NCBI GenBank assembly: GCA_017517985.1
Contig: JAFWWX010000151.1
Coordinates: 1 to 14,434, forward strand
Direction of reading: 5' to 3'
From: Clostridia bacterium
GTDB taxonomy: Bacteria; Bacillota_A; Clostridia; Oscillospirales; CAG-382
Length of the DNA: 14,434 bases
The notes under the pieces are model-generated. The model made no database searches, had not been told where the DNA came from, and saw nothing but the letters and a program-made list of their open reading frames with translations. This document shows, in pieces, positions 1 through 7,549 of the stretch (its first letter is position 1; each line of letters starts with the position of its first letter). Both the position numbers and the translations under genes were made by a program.

Positions 1-690
1 TCAAATACAGCAAGACACGCAGCTGAATTCTGGATGATTGAGCCGGAAGTTGCATTTGCAGACCTTAAAGACAATATGGCACTTTCCGAGGCTATGGTAA
101 AGTATGTAATCAGATATGTACTTGAAGAATGTGCACAGGAAATAGAGTTCTTTAATAAATTTGTCGATACCGGTCTTGTTGAAAGACTTAACAATCTTGT
201 TAACGCAGATTTTGGTCATGTAACATATACTGAAGCAATTGATCTTCTTATAAAAAGTGGAAATCAGTTTGAATATCCCGTTAGCTGGGGTATTGATCTT
301 CAGACAGAACATGAAAGATATCTTACAGAAAAGATTTTCGGAAAGCCCGTGTTTGTTACAGACTATCCTAAGGAAATCAAGGCATTCTATATGAGAATGA
401 ACGATGATAATAAGACAGTTGCTGCTATGGATATGCTTGTTCCTGGTGTTGGTGAGCTTATCGGCGGTTCTCAGAGAGAAGAAAGACTCGAGCTTCTTGA
501 ATCGAGAATGGCAGAGCTTGGTCTTGAAACAAAGGATTACTGGTGGTATCTTGAACTTCGTAAATTCGGTGGCACAAAGCATTCAGGCTACGGTCTCGGC
601 TTTGAAAGACTTATTATGTATCTCACAGGTATTTCCAACATTCGTGATGTAATTCCTTTCCCCAGAACAGTGTCCAACGCTGAATTCTGA
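1..690 (+). CDS. asnS: Asparaginyl-tRNA synthetase, C-terminal part (5' end outside window)
   Basis: Class II aminoacyl-tRNA synthetase that charges tRNA-Asn with asparagine in the cytoplasm. The frame is open from the first base and reads through an EFWMIEPE segment typical of the AsnS/AspS catalytic core, so the N-terminal anticodon-binding domain and start lie upstream. Motif 3 is visible near the end ([13 protein letters not shown], about 596-636), followed by the family's usual C-terminus [12 protein letters not shown]. About 229 residues are present, roughly half the usual 460. AsnS rather than AspS is favoured by the short C-terminus without the bacterial AspS insertion. Only 40 bases without a terminator separate it from the next gene, so the two are probably co-transcribed. 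Confidence 0.95.
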   Translation, partial: SNTARHAAEFWMIEPEVAFADLKDNMALSEAMVKYVIRYVLEECAQEIEFFNKFVDTGLVERLNNLVNADFGHVTYTEAIDLLIKSGNQFEYPVSWGIDLQTEHERYLTEKIFGKPVFVTDYPKEIKAFYMRMNDDNKTVAAMDMLVPGVGELIGGSQREERLELLESRMAELGLETKDYWWYLELRKFGGTKHSGYGLGFERLIMYLTGISNIRDVIPFPRTVSNAEF

Positions 691-730
691 TATAAAACAT
701 TATTCAATAATACAAAGGAGCGTTTAACTG

Positions 731-2014
731 TTGAATTATTTGTCCGCATCCAAAGAACAGCTATTGAAGGAGCTTGATGCTCTTCAATATGAATATAATA
801 AAATAAAAGAAAAAAACTATAAACTTGATATGTCAAGAGGGAAACCCGGTTCTGAACAGCTTGATATAAGCAATGAACTACTTACTGTACTTTCAAATGA
901 TAGCGATTGTTATACGGCAAACGGAACAGATTGCAGAAACTATGGCTTGTTAGACGGTATCCCGGAAGCTAAGGATCTATTTGCACAGATATTTGATGTA
1001 ACTGCTGACAAGGTAATTGTTTGCGGAAACTCAAGCCTTAATATAATGTATGATACCATTGTCAGAGCGATGATCTATGGTGTGCCCGGAGGGGAAACTC
1101 CCTGGGGAAAACAGGGAAAAATAAAATTTCTTTGTCCTTGTCCTGGATATGACAGACATTTCGGTATTTGTGAGTCTTTGGGCATTGAAATGATAAATGT
1201 TGATATGACACCAGCAGGTCCCGATATGGATACAGTTGAAAAACTGGTCAGTGAAGATTCTACAATCAAAGGTATCTGGTGTGTACCAAAATATTCAAAT
1301 CCTCAGGGGATAACATATTCAGATGAAACAGTTAAGAGATTTGCAAATCTAAAACCCTTAGCGAAGGATTTCAGAATATTCTGGGATAATGCTTATATTG
1401 TACACAATTTGTCTGACGAAGGAGATAAACTTCTTAATATTATAGATGAGTGTGAAAAAGCAGGAAATCCCGATATGGTGTATGAATTTACATCAACATC
1501 AAAGATTTCATTTCCAGGAGCAGGGGTTGCGGCAATCGCTTCTTCTGTTACAAATATAGAGCATATTAAAAAGATAATGTCTGTTCAGACAATCGGTCAC
1601 GATAAGCTCAATATGCTTCGCCATGTTAAATATTTTAAAGATGCAAACGGTGTCTGTGAGTATATGAAACGACACGCAGAAATACTGAGACCGAAGTTTA
1701 ATATTGTTCTTGATTATTTTAACAAAGAACTTTCCGATACCGGTGTTGCTGAGTGGTTATCTCCAAGAGGTGGTTATTTTATAAGTCTTGATGTACTTGG
1801 CGGATGCGCAAAAAGAGTTGTTCAGCTGTGTAAAGAAGCGGGCATTGTTCTTACTTCTGCCGGAGCTACTTTCCCTTATCAAAAAGATCCTAAAGACAGC
1901 AATATAAGGGTTGCACCGACATATCCTTCATGCAGTGACCTTGAGGAGGCAGTTCAGGTCCTTTGTACCTGCGTAAAACTTGCCTGTGTTGAAAAATTAG
2001 TTAACATTAAATAA
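731..2014 (+). CDS. PLP-dependent aminotransferase, aspartate-aminotransferase-like (class I fold, MocR/AspAT Ic-type family)
   Basis: Predicted fold-type I aminotransferase of 427 residues, probably moving the amino group of aspartate (or a related amino acid) to 2-oxoglutarate in the cytoplasm. The N-terminal LDMSRGKPGSEQLDIS (from about residue 33) is the signature of the family that includes corynebacterial-type AspAT. The PLP-binding lysine is expected at K258 in TSTSKISFPGAG. An Asp-Asn-Ala-Tyr segment (WDNAYIVHNL) carries the cofactor-contacting Asp and Tyr. The start is TTG, chosen because AAAGGAG (714-720) lies 10 bases upstream and the next in-frame ATG would delete the conserved N-terminus. 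It follows asnS closely and ends at a hairpin. Substrate specificity cannot be read from sequence, so no symbol is given. Confidence 0.88.
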   Translation: MNYLSASKEQLLKELDALQYEYNKIKEKNYKLDMSRGKPGSEQLDISNELLTVLSNDSDCYTANGTDCRNYGLLDGIPEAKDLFAQIFDVTADKVIVCGNSSLNIMYDTIVRAMIYGVPGGETPWGKQGKIKFLCPCPGYDRHFGICESLGIEMINVDMTPAGPDMDTVEKLVSEDSTIKGIWCVPKYSNPQGITYSDETVKRFANLKPLAKDFRIFWDNAYIVHNLSDEGDKLLNIIDECEKAGNPDMVYEFTSTSKISFPGAGVAAIASSVTNIEHIKKIMSVQTIGHDKLNMLRHVKYFKDANGVCEYMKRHAEILRPKFNIVLDYFNKELSDTGVAEWLSPRGGYFISLDVLGGCAKRVVQLCKEAGIVLTSAGATFPYQKDPKDSNIRVAPTYPSCSDLEEAVQVLCTCVKLACVEKLVNIK

Positions 2015-2020
2015 TTAGTA

Positions 2021-2050
2021 AAAAGGGTATGTTTTCAGACATACTCTTTT
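2021..2050 (+). terminator. Terminator hairpin after the aminotransferase gene
   Basis: A 12-bp stem (AAAAGGGTATGT with ACATACTCTTTT, one G-U pair) closes a 6-base loop seven bases after the stop codon. The right arm ends in TTTT, and further T's follow at about 2060. This probably ends the asnS-aminotransferase transcript. Confidence 0.75.
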
Positions 2051-2119
2051 CATATATGCTTTTTGGTAATAACTAATGTTTAACATTGTAAAATAACCTG
2101 CAATATTCAAAAAAATATG

Positions 2120-2148
2120 TTGACTTTTCAGAATAAAAAGTATATAAT
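2120..2148 (+). promoter_or_regulatory. Sigma-A-type promoter for secDF
   Basis: TTGACT (2120-2125) and TATAAT (2143-2148) are separated by exactly 17 bases, close to the vegetative consensus. Transcription would start near 2155, about 57 bases before the secD ATG. Confidence 0.85.
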
Positions 2149-2161
2149 AAAATTTGTGGCA

Positions 2162-2184
2162 GTCTATGGGGAAACTTCATAGAC
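2162..2184 (+). promoter_or_regulatory. Leader hairpin in the secD 5' untranslated region
   Basis: A perfect 7-bp inverted repeat (GTCTATG with CATAGAC) with a 9-base loop lies in the predicted secD leader, ending 10 bases before the AGAAAGG ribosome site (2194-2200). No U-tract follows, so it is not a terminator. It could stabilise the mRNA or be a protein or RNA target. No riboswitch class is recognised. Confidence 0.45.
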
Positions 2185-2211
2185 AAATGCAAAAGAAAGG
2201 ATGATAACAAA

Positions 2212-3525
2212 ATGAAAAAAAGTATCAGCAAAATTATACTTGTACTTGTATGTATAGTTTTTGTAGCTTCAGTTGCGCTTCTTGGTTACAAGCCTATGAA
2301 CATTACAGGTATTGTTGATGGTGGTATCAAGAGAGGTCTTGACCTTGTTGGAGGAACCTCAATTGTATACGGAATTAAAGGTGACAGCGCGGAAAACGCA
2401 ACTACATACTCTGATGAAGAAATAGAAGAAGTAGTTTCAATGCTCCGTAACAGAGTTGACAGAAGAGGCTATACGGAAGCGGTTGTTGCAAGATACAGCA
2501 ATAATATGATTCTTGTTGAGATACCTGATATTGATGATCCGGAAAAAGCTGTTCAGGCAATTGGTTCAACAGCAAAGCTTTCCTTTGTTGACTCTAATAA
2601 CAAGGAGGTTTTGACCGGAGATGATGTTGTCAGAGCAGATGCCGTTTTCGGAGACTATGACGGAAATGGTGTTTCTGAATGGTTTATTTCTCTTGAATTT
2701 AACAGTGATGCTCGTGATGCATTTGCAAATACAACAGAGGAGATGTCAAAACTCTCTGCAGAAGGTAAAAACTACATTCAGATAAAGCTTGATGCAGATT
2801 TAATTTCACAGCCTCTTGTTAATGAAAAAATTGATAGCACAGAGTGCGTAATTAATGGTACCTTTACAAAGGAAGACGCAGAGGAGATTGCAGCACTTAT
2901 TTCTGCCGGTAGACTTCCTTTTGAACTTGAAGTTGAGGAGCTTCGTGCAGTTGGTCCGACACTTGGCGACAACGCGCTTGAAACTTCTCTTATTGCAGGT
3001 GCAATCGGTATAATTCTTGTAATGCTCTTTATGATTATTATATACAGAATCCCAGGTCTTGTATCCTCAATATCTCTTATTGCATATGTTGCTCTTGTTT
3101 CCCTTGTTCTTGTAATGGGTGGCGTTAACCTTACACTTCCCGGTATTGCAGGTATTATTCTGACAATTGGTATGGCGGTTGACGCAAATGTTGTAATTTA
3201 TGAAAGAATTAAGGAAGAGCTTGCGCTTGGAAAGTCAATAAAGGCGGGTGCAAAATCCGGTTTTGGTCGTGCAATCTGGGCTGTTATTGACTCAAATATT
3301 ACAACACTTATCGCAGCAGCAGTGCTTATCTGGAAGGGTACGGGTACTGTAATGGGATTTGGTATCACACTTGGAATTGGTGTTATTGTATCTATGTTTA
3401 CAGCAGTTCTCCTTTCAAGATTCCTTCTCAATGCATTTATTGATATGGGAATATCCAACCCTGCACTTTTGGGTGCTAAAAAGAGAAAAGCAATTAAGAA
3501 TGAAATTGGCGGAGGTGACAGATAA
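2212..3525 (+). CDS. secD: Preprotein translocase accessory subunit SecD
   Basis: Membrane subunit of the SecDF complex, which uses the proton-motive force to help pull exported proteins out through SecYEG. The 437-residue protein has an N-terminal membrane segment (about 7-26), the P1-head start GLDLVGGTSIVYG (from about residue 43), an extracytoplasmic domain to about residue 230, then SAGRLPFELEV and a C-terminal block of about five membrane segments. The conserved AVDANVVIYERIKEE contains D324, equivalent to the proton-path aspartate of characterised SecDF proteins. The ATG follows AGAAAGG at usable spacing. Its TAA shares one base with the ATG of secF, so the pair is translationally coupled. 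Length is normal for the family. Confidence 0.97.
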   Translation: MKKSISKIILVLVCIVFVASVALLGYKPMNITGIVDGGIKRGLDLVGGTSIVYGIKGDSAENATTYSDEEIEEVVSMLRNRVDRRGYTEAVVARYSNNMILVEIPDIDDPEKAVQAIGSTAKLSFVDSNNKEVLTGDDVVRADAVFGDYDGNGVSEWFISLEFNSDARDAFANTTEEMSKLSAEGKNYIQIKLDADLISQPLVNEKIDSTECVINGTFTKEDAEEIAALISAGRLPFELEVEELRAVGPTLGDNALETSLIAGAIGIILVMLFMIIIYRIPGLVSSISLIAYVALVSLVLVMGGVNLTLPGIAGIILTIGMAVDANVVIYERIKEELALGKSIKAGAKSGFGRAIWAVIDSNITTLIAAAVLIWKGTGTVMGFGITLGIGVIVSMFTAVLLSRFLLNAFIDMGISNPALLGAKKRKAIKNEIGGGDR

Positions 3526-4418
3526 TGAATAATTTCAGCTATACAAAGAATAAAAAATTATTTTTCCTGTTTACCGCAGTATGTATTATTCTCGGTGTTA
3601 TCTGTATTATGGCAAGAGGTGTTAACTGGGACGTTGATTTTAAGGGTGGTACAGAACTCAACATCAAGGTTACAACAGAGGATAAAGCAAACCTGTTTGA
3701 TAATGTTGAGAAAATTACAAAGGAAATTGTCGGCAATGATTTTTCATCTGTAACTTCTGTATCTGACAGCACTGGTGATTCTCTCCTTGTTAAGTGTAAC
3801 GAAATTGATACTGAAAAACGTGAAGAAGTATTGAATAAAATTTCAGAAAAGTATGGTGCAGAAAATGTAGTACTTCTTTCCACCAATAGTGTATCCGGCG
3901 CTATTTCCGACAGCCTTCGTAAGTCCGCTGTTGTTGCAATATCCGTTGCAGTAGTTCTTATGCTTCTTTATATTGCAATAAGATTTAAGCCTCTTTCTGC
4001 AATTGCGGCTGTTATTTGCCTTATTCACGATATATTCTTCGTGTTTGTTGCATACTCGCTTCTTCAGATTCCGGTAAACTCTAACATTATTGCTGTTGCA
4101 CTCACAATCCTCGGTTATTCTATCAATGCAACAATTGTTATTTTTGACAGAATTCGTGAAAACAACAAGGTTATGGGTTCAGGTGTAAGTTTTGAAGACA
4201 AAGCTAATGTAAGTGTTAAACAAACTTTGAGACGTTCTATTTTTACAACAATTACTACACTTCTCACAATTGGTATGGTTTATATTCTTGGTGTAACATC
4301 CATTAAGAACTTTGCACTTCCTCTTATAATTGGTATTGTTGCAGGTCTTTATTCATCCGTTTGTCTTTCCGGAAATCTCTGGGTTGTATTTGACAAGGCA
4401 TTTGGAAAGAAAAAATAA
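3525..4418 (+). CDS. secF: Preprotein translocase accessory subunit SecF
   Basis: Partner of SecD in the cytoplasmic membrane. The 297-residue protein has an N-terminal membrane segment (about 12-30), the signature VNWDVDFKGGTELNI (from about residue 33), an extracytoplasmic domain, then five membrane segments from about residue 135 to the end. GYSINATIVIFDRIREN matches the conserved SecF loop, except that Ala (A202) stands where many SecF proteins have Asp (SxNDT). The downstream QTLRRSIFTTITTL retains the conserved arginine region. Translation starts on an ATG overlapping the secD stop (TAATG), with GGAGG at 3511-3515 inside secD serving as ribosome site. Confidence 0.97.
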   Translation: MNNFSYTKNKKLFFLFTAVCIILGVICIMARGVNWDVDFKGGTELNIKVTTEDKANLFDNVEKITKEIVGNDFSSVTSVSDSTGDSLLVKCNEIDTEKREEVLNKISEKYGAENVVLLSTNSVSGAISDSLRKSAVVAISVAVVLMLLYIAIRFKPLSAIAAVICLIHDIFFVFVAYSLLQIPVNSNIIAVALTILGYSINATIVIFDRIRENNKVMGSGVSFEDKANVSVKQTLRRSIFTTITTLLTIGMVYILGVTSIKNFALPLIIGIVAGLYSSVCLSGNLWVVFDKAFGKKK

Positions 4419-4440
4419 GTTTTACATTATATTGAAAATT

Positions 4441-4469
4441 CACCCCGAAAGCAGTTTGCTTTTGGGGTG
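4441..4469 (+). terminator. Terminator hairpin after secF
   Basis: A 12-bp stem (CACCCCGAAAGC with GCTTTTGGGGTG, one G-U pair) closes a 5-base loop 22 bases after the secF stop. It is followed by ATACTTTTATG, a modest U-rich tail. On the other strand the stem is followed by AATTTTC, so it may act in both directions between these converging genes. Confidence 0.75.
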
Positions 4470-4490
4470 ATACTTTTATGTATATAAATG

Positions 4491-4522
4491 ATACCCCGAA
4501 GCATTAATATGCTCCGAGGTAT
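4491..4522 (-). terminator. Probable terminator overlapping the 3' end of the rluA-family gene
   Basis: Two 14-base arms (4491-4504 and 4509-4522) pair at 12 positions around a TAAT loop. On the minus strand the left arm lies in the last codons of the pseudouridine synthase gene and the stop codon is at the loop. Only a weak T-rich tail follows, so the 4441-4469 hairpin may do the main work. Confidence 0.45.
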
Positions 4523-5382
4523 TCATTGAATAACGGAAAAATAGGTTTTGCCTTTAATGTCATTAAATTTTCTGTGATTGGATGAATAAAAGAAATTTCT
4601 CCACAATGGAGATATAATGTTTCTCCAGGAATTTCCGTTCCGTACATATAGTCATACAGAAGTGGACAACCAATGTGAGAGAAATGAACTCTTATCTGGT
4701 GAGTTCTTCCGGTCAAAAGATTAATGTGAACTAGAGCATTTGTGTCTTTTGTAGCAATAACAGTATATTTTGTAATTGCCGGTTGACCGTCACTTCTGAC
4801 TTCGCGTTTTAGAATACTTCCGTCAACTCTGCCGATGGGAGCGCTTATTGTTCCGGAAGAAGGGGACGGTATGCCTTGTGTTATTGCATAGTAGGTTTTA
4901 TTAAAATTGCCTTTTTGCATTTGCTCTGAAAGTAATGATGCTGTTCTTGAATCTTTTGCGACAAGAACAATTCCGGTTGTATCTCTGTCAAGTCTTGTAA
5001 CAGGTCTGTAAACAAAGCCTGTGTTTCTGTAATAATACATACAGGCGTTACCGAGCGTATTATCTCTGTTGCCTGCACTTGGATGTGTAGGCATGTCTTT
5101 AGGTTTATTTACAGCAAGAAGAAATTTATCCTCATAAATAATATCCAGAGGAATGTTGACAGGTTCAATGGAAGAACTGTTCTCCTTCGGAAATTCAATA
5201 GACAAAACATCACCAACATTTACTCTTACAAAAACATTTACAGTTTTGTCATTAAGTTTTATTCCTCCGGATTTTTTTAATTTTGTAAGTAGTCCAGACG
5301 AGATTTTTATTTCATATTTGATAATATCTCGTACGAATCTTGCATCATTTTCTTTATCTACTTTGTAAATAATATCTGCCAT
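4504..5382 (-). CDS. RluA-family 23S rRNA/tRNA pseudouridine synthase
   Basis: Predicted to isomerise specific uridines to pseudouridine in structured RNA. The 292-residue protein has an S4-like RNA-binding N-terminus (about 15-65, SSGLLTKLKKSGGIKLNDK), then the catalytic domain. Family motifs are visible: NKPKDMPTHPS (about 92-102), RLDRDTTGIVLVAKD with catalytic D132 (130-144), and LLTGRTHQIRVHF (222-234). This layout matches the RluD/YlyB/YjbO group, but the exact target uridine and paralogue cannot be assigned, so no symbol is given. The ATG shares one base with the stop of the upstream reductase gene (TAATG), implying translational coupling. A frameshift in that gene could therefore reduce its expression unless another start signal is used. 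Confidence 0.93.
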   Translation of the reverse strand: MADIIYKVDKENDARFVRDIIKYEIKISSGLLTKLKKSGGIKLNDKTVNVFVRVNVGDVLSIEFPKENSSSIEPVNIPLDIIYEDKFLLAVNKPKDMPTHPSAGNRDNTLGNACMYYYRNTGFVYRPVTRLDRDTTGIVLVAKDSRTASLLSEQMQKGNFNKTYYAITQGIPSPSSGTISAPIGRVDGSILKREVRSDGQPAITKYTVIATKDTNALVHINLLTGRTHQIRVHFSHIGCPLLYDYMYGTEIPGETLYLHCGEISFIHPITENLMTLKAKPIFPLFNEYLGAY

Positions 5383-6300
5383 TACGGAAGTTTTTTACCT
5401 GCAGCCTTGTAAAGCTCGTACCATTCATCGTGGGTAATAACAACATCAGATGCATGACATACCTCTTTTATTCTAGAAGGTGTTGTTGTGCCTATTACAG
5501 GTTGCATTATAGCAGGGTGTCTGAGAAGCCATGTAATCGCCATACCTGTTGATGTAACACCGTATTTTGCTGCGACTTCATTAAGTTTATTGTTAAGTTC
5601 CTTATAATTTTCATTATCTATGAATGAGCCTTCCATAAAGCCGTACTGGAAAGGCGACCAGGGCTGAATTGTAATATCTTTAAGACGACAGTATTCCAGA
5701 AGTCCGTTGTCACGGCTTGCTGAAAAATCGTTTGTCATATTGACATTGAAGCTGAAGTCTATCATAGGGCATTCCACGATACTAAGCTGAAGTTGATTGA
5801 TAACAAGCGGAATGTCACAAAGATATTTCATTAAAAGTTCCATTTGAAGCGGGTGTTGATTTGAAACATCAAAGTTTATAACCTTCCCCTCGTCTTTTAG
5901 TTTGCGGAATGCTCTTGCAACTTCGTACGGCTCAAAAAGTGTATCGGGTCTATGAAGGAGCAAATAGTCAATGTGGTCAGTATGAAGTCTTTCAAGAGAG
6001 CTTTCAACAGAGCTAATAATATGATCAAAGGTAAAGTCAAAGGAAATACCGGGCTTTATACCACATTTTGTCTGAATATAAATTTTATCTCTGAATCCTG
6101 GATTGGTGCTTAGAAATTTTCCGAAGTTTTCTTCGCATCTGCCTGCGTCATATATGTCAGCGTGGTCAAAAAAGTTAATGCCGTTTTCAAAGGCTGTGTT
6201 TACGAACTCGTCAACCTCATTTTTCAGATTTTCTACCTATTCTCATACAGCCCTGTATTATTCTTGATACATTGTTATTTCCAAGTTTAAAATATTGCAT
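5382..6300 (-). pseudogene. Aldo/keto reductase (YdhF-like), interrupted by a one-base frameshift
   Basis: NADPH-dependent oxidoreductase family. Reading from an ATG at 6300 (strong AGGAGG eight bases upstream) gives MQYFKLGNNNVSRIIQGCMRIG; after about 26 codons this frame meets TGA (6217-6219). The adjacent frame continues with ENEVDEFVNTAFENGINFF and runs to the TAA at 5382. Removing one A from the five-A run (T's at 6220-6224 on the plus strand) restores a standard 305-residue protein. All tetrad residues are present: Asp in FFDHADIY, Tyr in the same segment, Lys in IQTKCG, His in LLLHRPD. The intact-looking remainder suggests either a recent mutation, a sequencing or assembly error, or slippage. 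A TTG at 5963 also opens a shorter ORF, but that would lose the active site. The substrate is unknown. Confidence 0.85.
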
Positions 6301-6308
6301 ATGTTAAA

Positions 6309-6315
6309 CCTCCTT
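6309..6315 (-). promoter_or_regulatory. Ribosome binding site of the aldo/keto reductase gene
   Basis: Minus-strand AAGGAGG lies 8 bases before the ATG at 6300. It fixes the true start of the reductase upstream of the frameshift, arguing against the TTG start at 5963. Confidence 0.85.
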
Positions 6316-6322
6316 TTTTTAT

Positions 6323-6351
6323 ATTTTAACATAAAAATTTTTTCTTATCAA
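6323..6351 (-). promoter_or_regulatory. Promoter of the reductase-pseudouridine synthase unit
   Basis: On the minus strand, TTGATA (6346-6351) and TAAAAT (6323-6328) are 17 bases apart, placed about 20-25 bases before the ribosome site. It diverges from the cysK promoter less than 40 bases away. Confidence 0.65.
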
Positions 6352-6389
6352 GTATTATTTTTAATTTTGGGGTATAATTTTATATGTAA

Positions 6390-6418
6390 TTGACTTGAAG
6401 AAAAAAATATGATATAAT
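6390..6418 (+). promoter_or_regulatory. Sigma-A-type promoter for cysK
   Basis: TTGACT (6390-6395) and TATAAT (6413-6418) have a 17-base spacer. Transcription would start near 6425, leaving a short leader of about 25 bases before the GTG start. No T-box or riboswitch fits in so short a leader, so any sulfur control would act at the promoter. Confidence 0.85.
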
Positions 6419-6450
6419 CATTGTAAATTTAAGTAATATGAGGTGTTATT

Positions 6451-7383
6451 GTGTCAAAAATATATACATCGGTAGAACAACTTATAGGTAAAACGCCGTT
6501 GATGGAATTATGTAATATTGAGAATAAGTATAAAATAAATGCACATATACTTGCAAAACTCGAATATTTTAATCCTGCCGGAAGTGTGAAGGATAGAGTT
6601 GCAAGACAGATGATAAAAGATGCCGAGCAATCAGGAGTGCTGGAATCCGGAGGATGTATAATTGAACCAACAAGCGGCAATACAGGTATAGGAATAGCTT
6701 CAATAAGCTCCTCAAAGGGATATAAAGCAATTATTGTAATGCCGGATACAATGTCAGTTGAAAGAATAAATACAATAAAAGCATATGGTGCTGATGTTGT
6801 CCTTACACCCGGAAGTAAAGGAATGTCCGGAGCAATTGAAAAAGCTGAGGAATTAAAAAGAAACATCCCTAACAGTATTATTGCAGGTCAGTTTGTAAAT
6901 CCGTCAAACCCAAAGGCACACATTCTTACAACTGCACCCGAAATATGGGAGGATACTGACGGTAAAGTCGATATTCTTGTTGCAGGTGTAGGAACAGGTG
7001 GAACTATAACCGGGGTTGGCGAATTTCTTAAGAAGAAAAATCCAGATATAAAAATTGTTGCAGTCGAGCCTGAAAAGAGTAAACTTCTATCAGGTGATAA
7101 AGCAGGTCCTCACGGATTGCAGGGAATAGGTGCAAACTTTATACCGGACGTATTAAATACCGCAATCTACGATGAAATTTTCCCGGTATCTGAAGATGAT
7201 GCATTCAGACTCGCAAGAGAACTTGGAAAACTTGAGGGAATTCTTGTTGGTATATCATCTGGTGCTGCGCTATTTGCTGCTGTTGAGATTGCAAAAAGAA
7301 AAGAAAACATAGAAAAAAATATTGTTGTAATTCTTCCGGATACAGGCGAAAGATACCTATCTACAACTCTTTTTTCTGAATAA
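6451..7383 (+). CDS. cysK: Cysteine synthase (O-acetylserine sulfhydrylase)
   Basis: PLP enzyme of the cytoplasm that makes cysteine from O-acetylserine and sulfide. The 310-residue length is typical. The cofactor lysine is K47 in NPAGSVKDRVA, the substrate-binding loop is PTSGNTGIG (73-81), and the phosphate-binding loop is GVGTGGTITG (179-188). QFVNPSNPKAH supports CysK rather than cystathionine beta-synthase or threonine synthase. The start is GTG, chosen because GAGGTG (6440-6445) sits five bases upstream and the protein then begins in register with the family. It has its own promoter. No GC-rich hairpin follows it, so read-through into argC is possible. Confidence 0.95.
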   Translation: MSKIYTSVEQLIGKTPLMELCNIENKYKINAHILAKLEYFNPAGSVKDRVARQMIKDAEQSGVLESGGCIIEPTSGNTGIGIASISSSKGYKAIIVMPDTMSVERINTIKAYGADVVLTPGSKGMSGAIEKAEELKRNIPNSIIAGQFVNPSNPKAHILTTAPEIWEDTDGKVDILVAGVGTGGTITGVGEFLKKKNPDIKIVAVEPEKSKLLSGDKAGPHGLQGIGANFIPDVLNTAIYDEIFPVSEDDAFRLARELGKLEGILVGISSGAALFAAVEIAKRKENIEKNIVVILPDTGERYLSTTLFSE

Positions 7384-7425
7384 TTCGTATAAAAACATTG
7401 ATAATTATTTAAATATTCGTTTATT

Positions 7426-7454
7426 TTGACAAATATGCACATTTTGTGTATAAA
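7426..7454 (+). promoter_or_regulatory. Upstream promoter P1 of the arg operon
   Basis: TTGACA (7426-7431) and TATAAA (7449-7454) are 17 bases apart. It would give a leader of about 90 bases before argC. A near-perfect palindrome (7434-7452) fills its spacer and overlaps its -10 box. Confidence 0.65.
7434..7452. promoter_or_regulatory. Operator-like palindrome O1 in P1
   Basis: TATGCACATTTTGTGTATA has 8-base arms with one mismatch around three T's. It carries ATGCA and TGTAT elements that recur in the two ArgR-like boxes downstream, but in swapped order, so its link to ArgR is weaker. Confidence 0.45.
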
Positions 7455-7469
7455 TATTCTTGATATCTA

Positions 7470-7498
7470 TTGACATTTCTATTCTTTTAGTGTATAAT
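7470..7498 (+). promoter_or_regulatory. Main promoter P2 of the arg operon
   Basis: TTGACA (7470-7475) and TATAAT (7493-7498), both perfect consensus, are 17 bases apart. Transcription would start near 7505, about 45 bases before the argC ATG. Confidence 0.88.
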
Positions 7499-7503
7499 AT
7501 GCA
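7491..7503. promoter_or_regulatory. ArgR-box-like site O2 over the P2 -10 box
   Basis: TGTATAATATGCA has half-sites TGTAT and ATGCA flanking three bases and covers the -10 box. Arginine repressor boxes follow TGNAT-N4-ATNCA, so the spacing here is one base short. Confidence 0.45.
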
Positions 7504-7520
7504 TAATGGTTATCGTTTAA

Positions 7521-7534
7521 TGTATATTTATGCA
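7521..7534. promoter_or_regulatory. ArgR-box-like site O3 in the argC leader
   Basis: TGTATATTTATGCA matches the ArgR/AhrC box pattern TGNAT-N4-ATNCA with correct spacing. Against the TGAAT/ATTCA core it has two substitutions. It ends just before the argC ribosome site (CGAAAGGA, 7536-7543). Its centre is about 30 bases from that of O2, near three helical turns, consistent with cooperative binding. Recognised by pattern and gene context only. Confidence 0.55.
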
Positions 7535-7549
7535 ACGAAAGGATTTGAA

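Noticed and set aside
1..582. A 193-codon minus-strand ORF opposite asnS
   Set aside because: Cys/Phe/Lys-rich antisense of the well-conserved asnS frame. No coding character of its own.
2201..2215. A five-codon ORF (MITK) overlapping the secD ATG, as a possible leader peptide
   Set aside because: Its ATG directly abuts the AGAAAGG element, too close for initiation. That element fits secD better.
5382..5963. A 193-codon ORF starting at TTG 5963, taken as a complete short reductase
   Set aside because: Homologous sequence continues upstream to 6300 with the Asp, Tyr and Lys of the active site and a strong ribosome site. The short ORF is the 3' part of a frameshifted gene.
7383..7425. A possible terminator after cysK
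   Set aside because: Only AT-rich sequence without a stable GC-containing stem is present, so no terminator was called.
7460..7549. An in-frame TTG 30 codons upstream of argC, giving a longer protein
   Set aside because: It would place the start upstream of promoter P2, has no ribosome site, and adds residues absent from the family. The ATG at 7550 has GAAAGGA and fits the family start.
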